Below, one piece after another: positions 18,994 through 27,033 of a stretch of DNA of 64,000 nt. A model generated the notes under the pieces. It was not told where the DNA came from, searched no databases, and saw only the letters and a list, made by a program, of their open reading frames with translations. Within the stretch, counting starts at the first letter, position 1, and the number at the start of each line of letters is the position of its first letter. Both the position numbers and the translations under genes were made by a program. The DNA lies in NCBI GenBank assembly GCA_028284125.1, contig JANQSI010000018.1:524998-588997 (forward strand), read 5' to 3'. The DNA comes from Cyclobacteriaceae bacterium (lineage in GTDB: Bacteria > Bacteroidota > Bacteroidia > Cytophagales > Cyclobacteriaceae).

Positions 18994-19629
18994 TCAGCTT
19001 TTCCACTTAATAGTACAGCCAATCGCTCGCTTTTCCGTAACACTTGGTTTCCCACCTTTCATCAAAGCATCAATTGCATCTTCCACATATCTTTCTGATA
19101 CATCACTTGCATCTCTCGGACTGTCATCAATTGCTCCAATGAATTCTACTTTATACTTGCTAGAAGCTTCTTTATTTAATAGATAGACATGCGGGGTTTT
19201 TGTAGCACCATAAGCTTTTGTTACCTCCTGGCTATCATCCCGTAGGTAAGGGAAAGTAAATCCTTTGTCAGCAGCGCGGGTCTTCATTTTTTCCATACTA
19301 TCGTCTGGCTGTTGAGATAGATCATTTGGGTTGATCGCAATCACTGGAAATCCTTTGCTTGCATATTTTTTGTCAAGTTCAACAATCCTTGACTCATAAG
19401 CTTGTGCATAGGGGCATGTGTTACAAGTAAAAATTACGATGAATCCTTTTGCATCAGTATAATCGGCAAGGGAAACATCTTTACCGTCGATGTTTGGAAG
19501 CTTGAAGTCAGTAGCATAATCTCCAACACCATATCCTGGTGCTGCTTCTTTTGCGTTTAGGAATAGCACCGCAACTACTACGAGCACTCCAGATAGAAGG
19601 ATAAAGGTTTTTTTCATGGTTTCAGACAT
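18994..19629 (-). CDS. Thioredoxin-fold (AhpC/TSA-like) exported protein
   Basis: This 211-residue protein has an N-terminal hydrophobic segment (ILLSGVLVVVAVLFL; signal peptide or anchor), then a redoxin domain with VGDYATDFKLPNIDGKDVSLADY and the active-site FTCNTCPYAQAYE (CxxC). The conserved cis-Pro is in TKTPHVYLL. It belongs to the AhpC/TSA-like thiol oxidoreductases often annotated as thioredoxin family proteins. Start is Met1 (19629) or Met5 (19617). It lies 7 bp downstream of a second TlpA-like gene, so both are probably one operon for envelope thiol chemistry. Confidence 0.87.
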   Translation of the reverse strand: MSETMKKTFILLSGVLVVVAVLFLNAKEAAPGYGVGDYATDFKLPNIDGKDVSLADYTDAKGFIVIFTCNTCPYAQAYESRIVELDKKYASKGFPVIAINPNDLSQQPDDSMEKMKTRAADKGFTFPYLRDDSQEVTKAYGATKTPHVYLLNKEASSKYKVEFIGAIDDSPRDASDVSERYVEDAIDALMKGGKPSVTEKRAIGCTIKWKS

Positions 19630-19636
19630 AAAGGTT

Positions 19637-20104
19637 TTAATTCAAATATTTTTCAACTGTTTTTTGCAGTTCTTCTTTTGTAAATGCTTTTTCGTGGAAA
19701 TAAGTTTTACCTAAATCAGTCACGAATAAGGTTGCAGGAATCGCCCCGCTCCAATCGTCACTCACTTTTCTCATGTAGCTATCTGGGTCCTTTTCATCTA
19801 AATAGAGAACCTCAGATTTCAATGGTCTTTTTTCAAGAAATTTTTCTACCCTGTCAAAATCTTGCTTGAAATCAAGACTAATAAAGTACACTTTAATATC
19901 TCCATTTTCAGAACTTAACTGATCAAAGTGTGGCATTTCCTTTACACATGGTCCGCACCATGTGGCCCAAAAGTTGAACACGGTCAGAGGCGCTTCTGCG
20001 TAAAGAATTTTTTCTTGCAATTGAGAAAAATTCACCGTCTCAACGCGTTGAGAATTTGCACTTAGGCAAGTAATAAACAAGAATAGGAATAAAAATTTCT
20101 TCAT
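19637..20104 (-). CDS. TlpA-like thiol:disulfide oxidoreductase
   Basis: A 155-residue protein with a signal peptide (FLFLFLFITCLSANSQ) and a thioredoxin domain whose active site is WATWCGPCVKEMP. The cis-Pro is in AIPATLFV. TlpA/ResA-type proteins reduce disulfides in the periplasm, often for cytochrome c maturation or as general thiol chaperones. It is the first gene of a two-gene unit with the AhpC/TSA-like gene behind it. A weak -7-like element (TAAATTCG, one mismatch) sits at 20119-20126 on the minus strand. Confidence 0.9.
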   Translation of the reverse strand: MKKFLFLFLFITCLSANSQRVETVNFSQLQEKILYAEAPLTVFNFWATWCGPCVKEMPHFDQLSSENGDIKVYFISLDFKQDFDRVEKFLEKRPLKSEVLYLDEKDPDSYMRKVSDDWSGAIPATLFVTDLGKTYFHEKAFTKEELQKTVEKYLN

Positions 20105-20502
20105 GAGAAAAAGAGGTACGAATTTAATGGAATTGAGTTACTTGAAGAAGATAAATAATGACGAACGGCAATTGTATTATTTCAAGTAGAGGGTGCGAAA
20201 TATAAGCGAATGGGTCGGTCGATGATAACATTTCCGTAATGTCACGTTGAGATTGGTATTATTAGAAGTCACATTAGTGATTTGGTAAAATCGTTTTCCA
20301 TACTTGCAGTGGCAAATCGTGGACTTTTTAGTCTTGAGCTCTTTTATCAACAATTCATGAAAGTTATCCACATTCTCTATTGATAATGACTTAATACATT
20401 GAATGTCAATAAGTTAGGGAATAAATCTTATTTTTAGGTTTTGTTGATAACTATAAATGAACCTATTTAAATTACTGAAAGTCAGTAGATTATAGAAAAA
20501 TT
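20105..20502. other. 398-bp intergenic region
   Basis: AT-rich region between the end of the CLC gene and the tlpA-like gene, both on the minus strand. The only reading frame of note is a 64-codon minus-strand ORF at 20177-20371. I see no tRNA, repeat or clear terminator in it. Confidence 0.5.
20177..20371 (-). CDS. Doubtful small ORF, 64 residues
   Basis: Begins MDNFHELLIKELKTKK and contains three Cys/His-rich spots (STICHCKYGK, RKCYHRPTHS). It has ATG and stop but no promoter match and no recognised family. It could be a small gene or chance in an AT-rich spacer; listed because nothing else explains the region. Confidence 0.25.
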   Translation of the reverse strand: MDNFHELLIKELKTKKSTICHCKYGKRFYQITNVTSNNTNLNVTLRKCYHRPTHSLIFRTLYLK

Positions 20503-22296
20503 CTATTCTGCAGTTTGCCTGATCAATTTGTTCCTATACGCATTGAAAATCCTCGATTTTGAGATAAATCCGATGTACTGATCATCATCTATTACCGGTA
20601 GGTTCCAAGCTTGTGTTACCTCAAATTTATTCATGACAGATTGCATTTTTTCTTGTGTAGACACACTTGCTGGTGGCTTTTGCATAATTGTCTGAATAAT
20701 TACATTTTGTCTCGATTCTTCATCAAACATCATTTCCCGGATATCATCAAGGGTTACAATTCCCTCCAACTGATTTTCTTCATTGACCACCGGGAATATA
20801 TTTCGCTTACTTTTTTTCACGAGTTTAACCAAATCATTGAGCGACTGGTCAGGACGAATAGTTAGTAGGTCTTTTTCAATGATTTTTTTCAAATCAATAA
20901 GGCTGAGAACAATCTGATCTTTGTCATACTGAATGAGGTCGCCAGTTTCTATAAGTCGCTTGGTATAGATGCTGTATTTCTCGAAATATGAAATAGTAGA
21001 ATAAGAAATTGCCGAGACGAGCATCAACGGAACAAAGAGCATGTAGCCACTGGTGATTTCTGCGATCAAGAATATGGCAGTCAAGGGAGCATGTAAGACT
21101 CCACTCATTACTCCGCACATTCCTACCAACGTAAAATTACTGGTACTAAGAGATGTCCCGAAGATCGTGTTGGATGAAGAACTGAAAATGTAACCTGCTA
21201 ATCCACCCATGAAAAGCGAAGGGGCAAATATTCCTCCGCTACCACCTGCACCAATCGTTAGTGCTGTGGCAATAGGTTTCACTAACATTACCAAAAACAT
21301 GAAGAGAATTATGGAAGCTTGGTTTTGAGACAGTGAACTTAGGAAGTTGCTAAAAAGGATATTTTCAGTTTCCCCACCGAGTAAGCTTTTAATTGTTTCA
21401 TAGCCTTCACCGTAAATTGGTGGAAAAAGAAGTATGATAAGTGCCAATGAGATGCCCCCAACAAATGCACGCCCAAAATCATTTTTTAGTTGCTGAATAG
21501 ATCCTTCGAAGAAGTAAATCATTCGGGTGAAGTACAGGGAGATAATTCCACATAATGCTCCAAACAGTAAATAATACCCTGTGTCGATTGCCACAAAAGG
21601 ATCAATCAGCTTAAATGAAAATAGGATGTCGTCACCTAGCAATACGATCGAAACCAATTGCCCACAAACAGAAGCCAATAGAAGAGGAATGAACCGATTG
21701 ATTTTAACTTCTGTCAGGATTACCTCCATCGCAAATATTACCCCTGTAACTGGAGAGTTAAAAATTGCAGAAATTGCTCCAGCAGCTCCACATCCCAACA
21801 ATAGCGTTCTTTTTTTATAGCTGAAATGAAACAGTCTCGCCATGTTCGAACCAATGGCAGATCCGGTTACTACGATCGGAGCCTCCAGGCCAACAGATCC
21901 GCCTAGTCCAACAGTGATCGCGCTTGTTACCATTCGAGAGTACATTCTTGTTCTCCTAATGATGCTGGAGTTTTTGGAGATCGCGTAAAGAATTTGGGTT
22001 ATGCCATGGCCCAGATTTTCTTTAAAAAGGTACCGAGCGACCATCGAGGTAAGCAAAATTCCCAAGAGTGGAAAAATGAGATATGTATAGTTAAATCCAA
22101 ATAGTGAGCGATTTACGTCGAGATAGTCAATGATAAAATGAACAACACTCTTTAGAAGAACAGCAGCCAATCCAGCGAACAGTCCAATAAATCCAGCAGC
22201 AATAAGCAAGAAGTTATTGTCGCTGATGTATTTCAATCGCCACACCAGGAATTTAATCATGATGCTGCTAGACTTGTTTTGACTCTGATTTGCCAT
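20503..22296 (-). CDS. CLC-family chloride channel/transporter with CBS pair
   Basis: This 597-residue protein has a CLC membrane domain (about residues 30-430) and two CBS domains (about 460-590). The gating glutamate is present (Glu138 in GLEAP). The inner 'proton glutamate' of CLC exchangers is replaced: FNSPVTGVIFAMEV gives Glu191-Val192 where E. coli ClcA has Glu202-Glu203. The usual GSGIP anion motif reads GHGIT. The ion-path motif GSGGIFAPSLFMGG is intact. From known CLC biology, loss of the inner glutamate is typical of channels or uncoupled proteins, so this may be a CBS-regulated anion channel rather than an H+/Cl- exchanger; that is inference. Confidence 0.92.
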   Translation of the reverse strand: MANQSQNKSSSIMIKFLVWRLKYISDNNFLLIAAGFIGLFAGLAAVLLKSVVHFIIDYLDVNRSLFGFNYTYLIFPLLGILLTSMVARYLFKENLGHGITQILYAISKNSSIIRRTRMYSRMVTSAITVGLGGSVGLEAPIVVTGSAIGSNMARLFHFSYKKRTLLLGCGAAGAISAIFNSPVTGVIFAMEVILTEVKINRFIPLLLASVCGQLVSIVLLGDDILFSFKLIDPFVAIDTGYYLLFGALCGIISLYFTRMIYFFEGSIQQLKNDFGRAFVGGISLALIILLFPPIYGEGYETIKSLLGGETENILFSNFLSSLSQNQASIILFMFLVMLVKPIATALTIGAGGSGGIFAPSLFMGGLAGYIFSSSSNTIFGTSLSTSNFTLVGMCGVMSGVLHAPLTAIFLIAEITSGYMLFVPLMLVSAISYSTISYFEKYSIYTKRLIETGDLIQYDKDQIVLSLIDLKKIIEKDLLTIRPDQSLNDLVKLVKKSKRNIFPVVNEENQLEGIVTLDDIREMMFDEESRQNVIIQTIMQKPPASVSTQEKMQSVMNKFEVTQAWNLPVIDDDQYIGFISKSRIFNAYRNKLIRQTAE

Positions 22297-22310
22297 TATC
22301 TGGGCAAAAG

Positions 22311-23102
22311 TTAAACCACTAAGGAATTCTGTTTTTGTAATTCCTCTTCAATGAATTTGAATGTGGAAAGGATTTCTGGCTTTCCATTTACCACAGCAAC
22401 ATCGTGCTCAAAATGAGCGGATGGTTGTTTGTCAGCTGTTACAATTGTCCATCCATCTTTTAACTGTAGCACTCGCCTTGTGCCCATGTTGATCATCGGC
22501 TCAATGGCTACCACAAGCCCTTCTTTGATCTTGCTCCCTCTTCCCCTTTTTCCAAAATTGGGTACTTCAGGGGATTCGTGCATTTTCCTTCCTAAGCCAT
22601 GTCCAACCAATTCTCTGACGACACCATAGCCATGGTTTTCAGCGTGTTGTTGAACCGCAAAGCTTACATCGCCGATTCTGTTTCCTTCGACCAATTGTTC
22701 AATTCCTAAATCAAGGCACTCTTTGGTCACTTTCAAAAGTTGAGCAACTTTGGCATCAATCTCTCCAACAGCGAACGTGTACGCATGATCACCGTAAAAT
22801 CCATTTTTAAGCACTCCAATATCGATCCCAACAATATCACCACTTTTCAATTCTCTATCTGTTGGGATGCCATGTACCACTTGTTCGTTTACCGAGGTGA
22901 TAATTGATTTTGGGTAATCATACAATCCAAGAAATCCAGGAACTGCACCATGATCCCGGATAAATTCATCCGCAAGCTTATCCAACTCCAGGAGATTAAC
23001 CCCTTCACCAATTTTAGAGGCCATCAGTCCTAAGGTCTTGGACACGATTTGTGCGCTTTCACGCATCAATTCAATTTCTTCTTTGGTTTTATACTGGATC
23101 AT
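22311..23102 (-). CDS. map: Type I methionine aminopeptidase
   Basis: Removes the N-terminal Met of nascent proteins. About 263 residues from the start at 23102. Metal ligands lie in GIDIGVLKNGFYGDHA (two Asp), GHGLGRKMHE (His), VAIEPMIN (Glu) and HFEHDVAVV (Glu). The start at 23102 (MIQYKTKEEIELMRES) is preferred over 23135, since the -7 box TACTTTTG sits between the two. The gene is separated from the upstream SPOR gene by a strong terminator. Confidence 0.94.
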   Translation of the reverse strand: MIQYKTKEEIELMRESAQIVSKTLGLMASKIGEGVNLLELDKLADEFIRDHGAVPGFLGLYDYPKSIITSVNEQVVHGIPTDRELKSGDIVGIDIGVLKNGFYGDHAYTFAVGEIDAKVAQLLKVTKECLDLGIEQLVEGNRIGDVSFAVQQHAENHGYGVVRELVGHGLGRKMHESPEVPNFGKRGRGSKIKEGLVVAIEPMINMGTRRVLQLKDGWTIVTADKQPSAHFEHDVAVVNGKPEILSTFKFIEEELQKQNSLVV

Positions 23103-23109
23103 GGAGGTG

Positions 23110-23117
23110 CAAAAGTA
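23110..23117 (-). promoter_or_regulatory. Bacteroidota -7 box for map
   Basis: Reads TACTTTTG on the minus strand; expected transcription start near 23103, immediately before the ATG at 23102, so the messenger is probably leaderless. Confidence 0.55.
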
Positions 23118-23120
23118 ATA

Positions 23121-23155
23121 AACAAAAAACCCCATCCCGAAGGTTCGGGATGGGG
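23121..23155 (-). terminator. Terminator after SPOR-domain gene
   Basis: A perfect 12-bp stem CCCCATCCCGAA / TTCGGGATGGGG (23130-23155) followed on the minus strand by a T tract. It ends 4 bp before the map -7 box. Confidence 0.9.
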
Positions 23156-23177
23156 CTTCAAAATTCTTAATTAAGTG

Positions 23178-23798
23178 CTACGACTTAGAAACGCCTTCTA
23201 AAACATCTTTAATAGGAACGCGTTGGCCGTCTCTGTAAGAAACTACCCAAGCATCCTTCACGCCCATTTCTCGAAGGTATTTTTTGAAAGTGTCAGCATC
23301 CCAATATTCTCTGAAAACTCCAATGGTGTATTTTCTAACACCACCTTCTTGCTCTTCTGAGAAGTTTCTGGTGTTGTCTTTGTATTTGCTCAAATCCTTT
23401 TGAGTAAATGCTCCAATTTGAACTTTAAATACCACGCCTCTTGCCTCATCAATGTTACCACTTGATTGAGTCGTGGGTTGCTGAGGTTGTTGAGCTGCGC
23501 TTTGCAGTCTTGTCAATTCATTTCTCAAGTCAGAAACCTGCGATTGATACGAAAGAATCTGCTCGTCTTTTTCAGAGATTCTGTCATCAACATTTCCTAA
23601 TTCAGTTCGCAAGCTGGTTACTTGACCTTTGAGTGATTTATTCTCGTCAAGTAATTGCTTGTACTGTTCTGGATTCTTTACCAAAGCTTTAGCTCTTTTT
23701 TTCCATTCTTTTGCTTCGGCCTTGCTCATTTGAGCAGAAACATCATAGGCAAATGTGAAGCAAAGTGCCAGAGCGGTGAGGGTAATTATTTTTTTCAT
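23178..23798 (-). CDS. SPOR-domain coiled-coil envelope protein
   Basis: About 206 residues from the ATG at 23798: a signal peptide (ITLTALALCFTFAYDVSAQ), a charged helical segment, a coiled coil (ENKSLKGQVTSLRTEL ... ISEKDEQILSYQSQV), a Gln/Pro-rich linker and a C-terminal SPOR-like domain (VFKVQIGAFTQKDL ... YTIGVFREYWDADTFKKYLREMG). SPOR domains bind denuded peptidoglycan, often at division sites. The start at 23798 (MKKIITLT) is chosen because it begins a standard signal peptide; the longer frame to 23849 would hide it. Confidence 0.85.
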   Translation of the reverse strand: MKKIITLTALALCFTFAYDVSAQMSKAEAKEWKKRAKALVKNPEQYKQLLDENKSLKGQVTSLRTELGNVDDRISEKDEQILSYQSQVSDLRNELTRLQSAAQQPQQPTTQSSGNIDEARGVVFKVQIGAFTQKDLSKYKDNTRNFSEEQEGGVRKYTIGVFREYWDADTFKKYLREMGVKDAWVVSYRDGQRVPIKDVLEGVSKS

Positions 23799-23874
23799 TT
23801 TCTTATGAAATTGATTTAAAAAGCAATTTTTAATACCACTAAAGTACAAAAAAGTCTAGAAATAAGCCTGAAAA

Positions 23875-25278
23875 TCATTTTTTCAAGGATCCGATCATGT
23901 CCTCTGGTTTCACCCATTCGGAGAATTGTTCACCCGTAACAAGTCCCAGTTCAATGGCAGCCGCCCGTAAGGTTGTTCCTTCTTTGTGTGCTTTTTTGGC
24001 GATTTTGGCTGCATTTTCATACCCTATGTGGGTATTTAGAGCAGTTACGAGCATCAAAGAGTTCTCCAATTTTTCTTTAATAACGGGGTGATTTGGTTCA
24101 ATTCCAATGGCACAATTATCATTGAAAGATTCGCACGCATCACCGATTAAACGGGCGGAATTGAGCAAATTAAACACCATCATAGGCTTAAAAACATTCA
24201 ATTCGAAGTGGCCCGTCATACCTCCTGCAGAGACTGCTACGTCATTTCCGATCACTTGAGCGCACACCATTGTTAATGCTTCACATTGTGTTGGATTCAC
24301 TTTGCCGGGCATGATCGAAGATCCTGGCTCATTCTCCGGAATGATGATTTCTCCAATTCCACTTCGTGGACCAGAACAAAGCATTCGAATGTCATTACCG
24401 ATTTTCATCAGGCTGACTGCTAACTGCTTCAAGGCACCATGCGATTCTACAATTGCGTCATGAGCCGCCAATGCTTCGAACTTGTTTTCTGCTGAACGCA
24501 TCGGCATACCTGAATACTTGGCAATTTTTTCAGCTACCAAATCCGCATAACCTTCTGGAGTATTCAATCCTGTTCCAACAGCTGTTCCGCCAAGCGCCAA
24601 CTCTGAGAGATGGTCGAGTGTATTGTTTAATGCTTTCAATCCATGATCAAGTTGGGAGACATAACCTGAAAACTCCTGACCTAGACTCAAAGGAGTGGCA
24701 TCCATGAAATGGGTTCGACCAATTTTCACGCAATCCTGGAAGGCATCAGATTTTTGTTTCAACGTGTCCCTAAGTTTGGTCACTTTCGGGATTGTATTTT
24801 CTACGATGATCTTGTACCCGGCAATGTGCATCGCTGTTGGAAAAGTGTCATTGGAACTTTGACTTTTGTTCACATCATCGTTCGGGTGGATGGTTTTGGT
24901 GTCGTCTTCAAGTGAACCGCCATTGATTACGTGGGCTCGATTGGCAATGACTTCATTTGAATTCATATTGGACTGAGTTCCCGAACCTGTTTGCCAAACG
25001 ACTAAAGGAAATTGATCATCGAGTTTTCCATCGGTTATTTCGTCACAAACTTTAGCGATCAGGTCAGCCTTTTCTTTTGGTAAAACCCCTAACTCAGCGT
25101 TTGCTTCTGCAGCTGATTTTTTCAGAATCGCAAATGCCTTGGTGATTTCATTGGGCATTTGATTTTTTTCGCCACCTATTTTGAAATTATTCCGGGATCG
25201 CTCGGTTTGTGCTCCCCAATATTTGTCAGCGGGCACTTTCACCTCGCCCATGGTGTCGTGTTCGATGCGGTATTCCAT
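23875..25278 (-). CDS. fumC: Fumarate hydratase, class II
   Basis: Interconverts fumarate and L-malate in the TCA cycle without an iron-sulfur cluster. At 467 residues it has the usual length. Marks are [15 protein letters not shown], the [13 protein letters not shown] region, [10 protein letters not shown], and the superfamily signature [16 protein letters not shown]. Using an iron-free fumarase fits a genome with strong iron control, though class II enzymes are common anyway. A -7 box lies 19 nt upstream of the ATG. The gene diverges from the LuxR-type regulator of the iron regulon. Confidence 0.96.
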   Translation of the reverse strand: MEYRIEHDTMGEVKVPADKYWGAQTERSRNNFKIGGEKNQMPNEITKAFAILKKSAAEANAELGVLPKEKADLIAKVCDEITDGKLDDQFPLVVWQTGSGTQSNMNSNEVIANRAHVINGGSLEDDTKTIHPNDDVNKSQSSNDTFPTAMHIAGYKIIVENTIPKVTKLRDTLKQKSDAFQDCVKIGRTHFMDATPLSLGQEFSGYVSQLDHGLKALNNTLDHLSELALGGTAVGTGLNTPEGYADLVAEKIAKYSGMPMRSAENKFEALAAHDAIVESHGALKQLAVSLMKIGNDIRMLCSGPRSGIGEIIIPENEPGSSIMPGKVNPTQCEALTMVCAQVIGNDVAVSAGGMTGHFELNVFKPMMVFNLLNSARLIGDACESFNDNCAIGIEPNHPVIKEKLENSLMLVTALNTHIGYENAAKIAKKAHKEGTTLRAAAIELGLVTGEQFSEWVKPEDMIGSLKK

Positions 25279-25296
25279 GAATTGAAAATTTGTCTA

Positions 25297-25304
25297 CAAA
25301 TCTA
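25297..25304 (-). promoter_or_regulatory. Bacteroidota -7 box for fumC
   Basis: Reads TAGATTTG on the minus strand; expected start near 25290, 12 nt before the fumC ATG. Confidence 0.55.
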
Positions 25305-25342
25305 ACAATCTGGATGCCTTTTAGATTTCATGCAAAGGCTTT

Positions 25343-25374
25343 TTTGTTAAATCAAAGGAGTCGTTCTATTTTTG
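25343..25374 (+). promoter_or_regulatory. Full Bacteroidota promoter of the LuxR-type regulator
   Basis: TTTG (25343-25346), 20 bp, TATTTTTG (25367-25374). The -7 box abuts the iron-box operator, so the transcription start lies inside the operator. Confidence 0.75.
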
Positions 25375-25392
25375 TTTAGAATCATTCTAAAT
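25375..25392. promoter_or_regulatory. Iron-box operator 1
   Basis: TTTAGAATCATTCTAAAT, a perfect dyad with a 7-1-7 core. It fills the space between the -7 box and the ATG at 25394, a position that would block transcription when bound. Confidence 0.75.
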
Positions 25393-25393
25393 A

Positions 25394-26032
25394 ATGACTG
25401 CAGCCACAAGGTCAGTTCTGCTGGCAGATTTTCAGTTTCTAACCAGGCAAGGGATCGCTTCTCTTATCAATGATTTAGATGATTTCAATGTCATAGACCA
25501 GATTGAAGATCCGAAAGAACTGGTGGCATCCGTAAGTAAATTGAAACCTGACATTGTGGTGCTTGATGTTTCTGATAACGACACTTTTCTTATCAGAGAA
25601 ATTGAGCAAATTAAATCAAATGAGACATCAAGCTTCCTGATTATTTCTAATAGTCAAAACAGGCAGTCAGTCCAACGTTTGCTGTCGATGGGAATCAAGG
25701 GAATCGTTACCAAGAACTGCAGTGAGGAAGAAATCACCAACGCAATTAAATCAGTTGCTGTTGGGAATCGATTCTTTTGCAATAATGTGCTTGAACTTGT
25801 GGTTGGAAAGGATGATGCAGATGACTGTGAGCCTACCAATTTATCTCCACGTGAGTTTGATGTGTTGAAATTGATAACCAAAGGGTATAAGACACATCAA
25901 ATTGCAGATGAATTGCATGTCAGTGTACACACGATTAATTCTCATCGAAAAAACATACTCAAGAAACTAAACCTGAAGTCACCAGCCGAGTTGATCGTCT
26001 ATGCCTTGGAATCGGGACTAGTCAGATCTTAA
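25394..26032 (+). CDS. NarL/LuxR-type response regulator, orphan
   Basis: This 212-residue protein has a receiver domain (residues 5-120) with predicted phospho-acceptor Asp58 in IVVLDVSDND, and a LuxR-type HTH at about 148-205 (LSPREFDVLKLITKGYKTHQIADELHVSVHTINSHRKNILKKL). The N-terminal acidic pair is reduced to one Asp (Asp12 in LLADFQF), which may weaken Mg2+ binding and phosphorylation. No kinase gene is adjacent. Its promoter carries a perfect iron box, so it is probably made under iron limitation and may act as a second-tier regulator. The 3' end overlaps the converging thioesterase gene by 4 bp. Confidence 0.9.
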   Translation: MTAATRSVLLADFQFLTRQGIASLINDLDDFNVIDQIEDPKELVASVSKLKPDIVVLDVSDNDTFLIREIEQIKSNETSSFLIISNSQNRQSVQRLLSMGIKGIVTKNCSEEEITNAIKSVAVGNRFFCNNVLELVVGKDDADDCEPTNLSPREFDVLKLITKGYKTHQIADELHVSVHTINSHRKNILKKLNLKSPAELIVYALESGLVRS

Positions 26033-26421
26033 TCGAAAATTGGAAGTGGGGTAGGTTTTCGGTCTTCATTGATGGCAACAAATGAAAATTCACCTGCTAT
26101 TGCTTTGTCTCTTCCATCGGAATACATTTCTTCAATATAGATTTCTACAGAAACCTTTAAGCTCGTTCTTCCAGTATCTGTTACTCGACCCACCAACTCG
26201 ATGATCGTACCGTGTGGAATAGGTTTTTTAAAATCAATCTTACTGCTGCTGACAGTGACCATTCGCATTCGGCTAAATCGTGTGGCAGTAATAAAAGCAA
26301 CTTCATCCATCGCATGCATGGCTGTTCCACCAAAGAGCGTATCGTAATGATTGGTGGTATTTGGAAATACGGCCTTGAAAATTCTTGTCTCGGATTGATC
26401 GATTCGTTCTTGTAGTGTCAT
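26029..26421 (-). CDS. Acyl-CoA thioesterase, hotdog fold
   Basis: A 130-residue single-hotdog protein of the YciA/BFIT-like group that hydrolyses acyl-CoA. Marks are NHYDTLFGGTAMHAMDEVAFITATRFSR (with the catalytic Asp/Glu region) and VSSSKIDFKKPIPHGTIIELVGRV. It converges with the LuxR-type regulator and has no iron box of its own. Substrate range cannot be read. Confidence 0.9.
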   Translation of the reverse strand: MTLQERIDQSETRIFKAVFPNTTNHYDTLFGGTAMHAMDEVAFITATRFSRMRMVTVSSSKIDFKKPIPHGTIIELVGRVTDTGRTSLKVSVEIYIEEMYSDGRDKAIAGEFSFVAINEDRKPTPLPIFD

Positions 26422-26502
26422 TGAGTTTAAAACAATTCCTAAAAATGAAAGGTTTCCAATCTCACTACTACTAGCTATTGGAATGGCTATACATAGCTAC
26501 GT

Positions 26503-26547
26503 AATCGCTAACATTAGCGATTAAAAAATTGACCAGAACTAGCGATT
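26503..26547. promoter_or_regulatory. AATCRCTA module upstream of DUF6686-like gene
   Basis: AATCGCTA occurs at 26503-26510, inverted at 26515-26522 (perfect 8-bp arms, 4-nt loop) and inverted again at 26540-26547 within AGAACTAGCGATTGT. The same order and spacing recurs at 31804-31848 upstream of the ankyrin operon. Looks like an activator or repressor site independent of the iron box. Confidence 0.6.
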
Positions 26548-26581
26548 GTCCATACTTCGAATCATGGACAATTTTACATTG

Positions 26582-26599
26582 TTTAGAATGATTCTAAAT
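26582..26599. promoter_or_regulatory. Iron-box operator 2
   Basis: TTTAGAATGATTCTAAAT, perfect dyad, 40 bp upstream of the chosen ATG at 26639. A TTG (26546-26548) and a weak -7-like CAATTTTA (26569-26576), 20 bp apart, precede it, placing the operator at the transcription start. Confidence 0.72.
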
Positions 26600-26638
26600 A
26601 AGTTCACTTATCATTTAAGTTTTCCTTCTGACAAGAAT

Positions 26639-26965
26639 ATGTGTATCAATAACAATCAATTATCACTCATTGAGCAGGATCAGTGCCAGATAACCTATTG
26701 TAAAGGCTGCAAGACCTTTTCTTTAGTTTTCAACAGTTGTTGTGCTTCTTTTACTAAAAAAGAGCTAAAGCAATTTCGTGAAACGCTTGAAGGATTGCGG
26801 GATTCTGATTATCAATTTAACTATATGGATAACCAAAATGCGATTGTTGTTAAACCTAATCTCTACATAGGTTTTTGTCTTTCAAGAGAAGAGACTCAGC
26901 TACTTCATCAATCAATTATGGAAGCGGAAACTTTGTTCGAAGCTTTTGGAGTCATCTACAATTAA
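26639..26965 (+). CDS. Small Cys-rich protein, DUF6686-like
   Basis: A 108-residue soluble protein. The N-terminal third carries CQITYCKGCKTFSLVFNSCCASF (five cysteines within 20 residues), followed by FRETLEGL and a C-terminal helix LSREETQLLHQSIMEAETL. The pattern matches by eye the DUF6686 family of Bacteroidota; I could not verify this. The gene at 38742 encodes a protein with the same layout. The ATG at 26639 is chosen because upstream ATG/TTG codons precede or overlap the iron box and promoter. With an iron box in front, a role in iron handling or sensing is likely, but unproven. A strong terminator follows. Confidence 0.75.
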   Translation: MCINNNQLSLIEQDQCQITYCKGCKTFSLVFNSCCASFTKKELKQFRETLEGLRDSDYQFNYMDNQNAIVVKPNLYIGFCLSREETQLLHQSIMEAETLFEAFGVIYN

Positions 26966-26981
26966 ATCCTTTCCAAAAACA

Positions 26982-27012
26982 AAAAACCGTCTGATATCAT
27001 CAGACGGTTTTT
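26982..27012. terminator. Bidirectional terminator
   Basis: A perfect 14-bp stem AAAAACCGTCTGAT / ATCAGACGGTTTTT with a 3-nt loop between the DUF6686-like gene (+) and the DUF6607-like gene (-). Confidence 0.92.
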
Positions 27013-27033
27013 ACTGCTAAAATGAATACGTGC

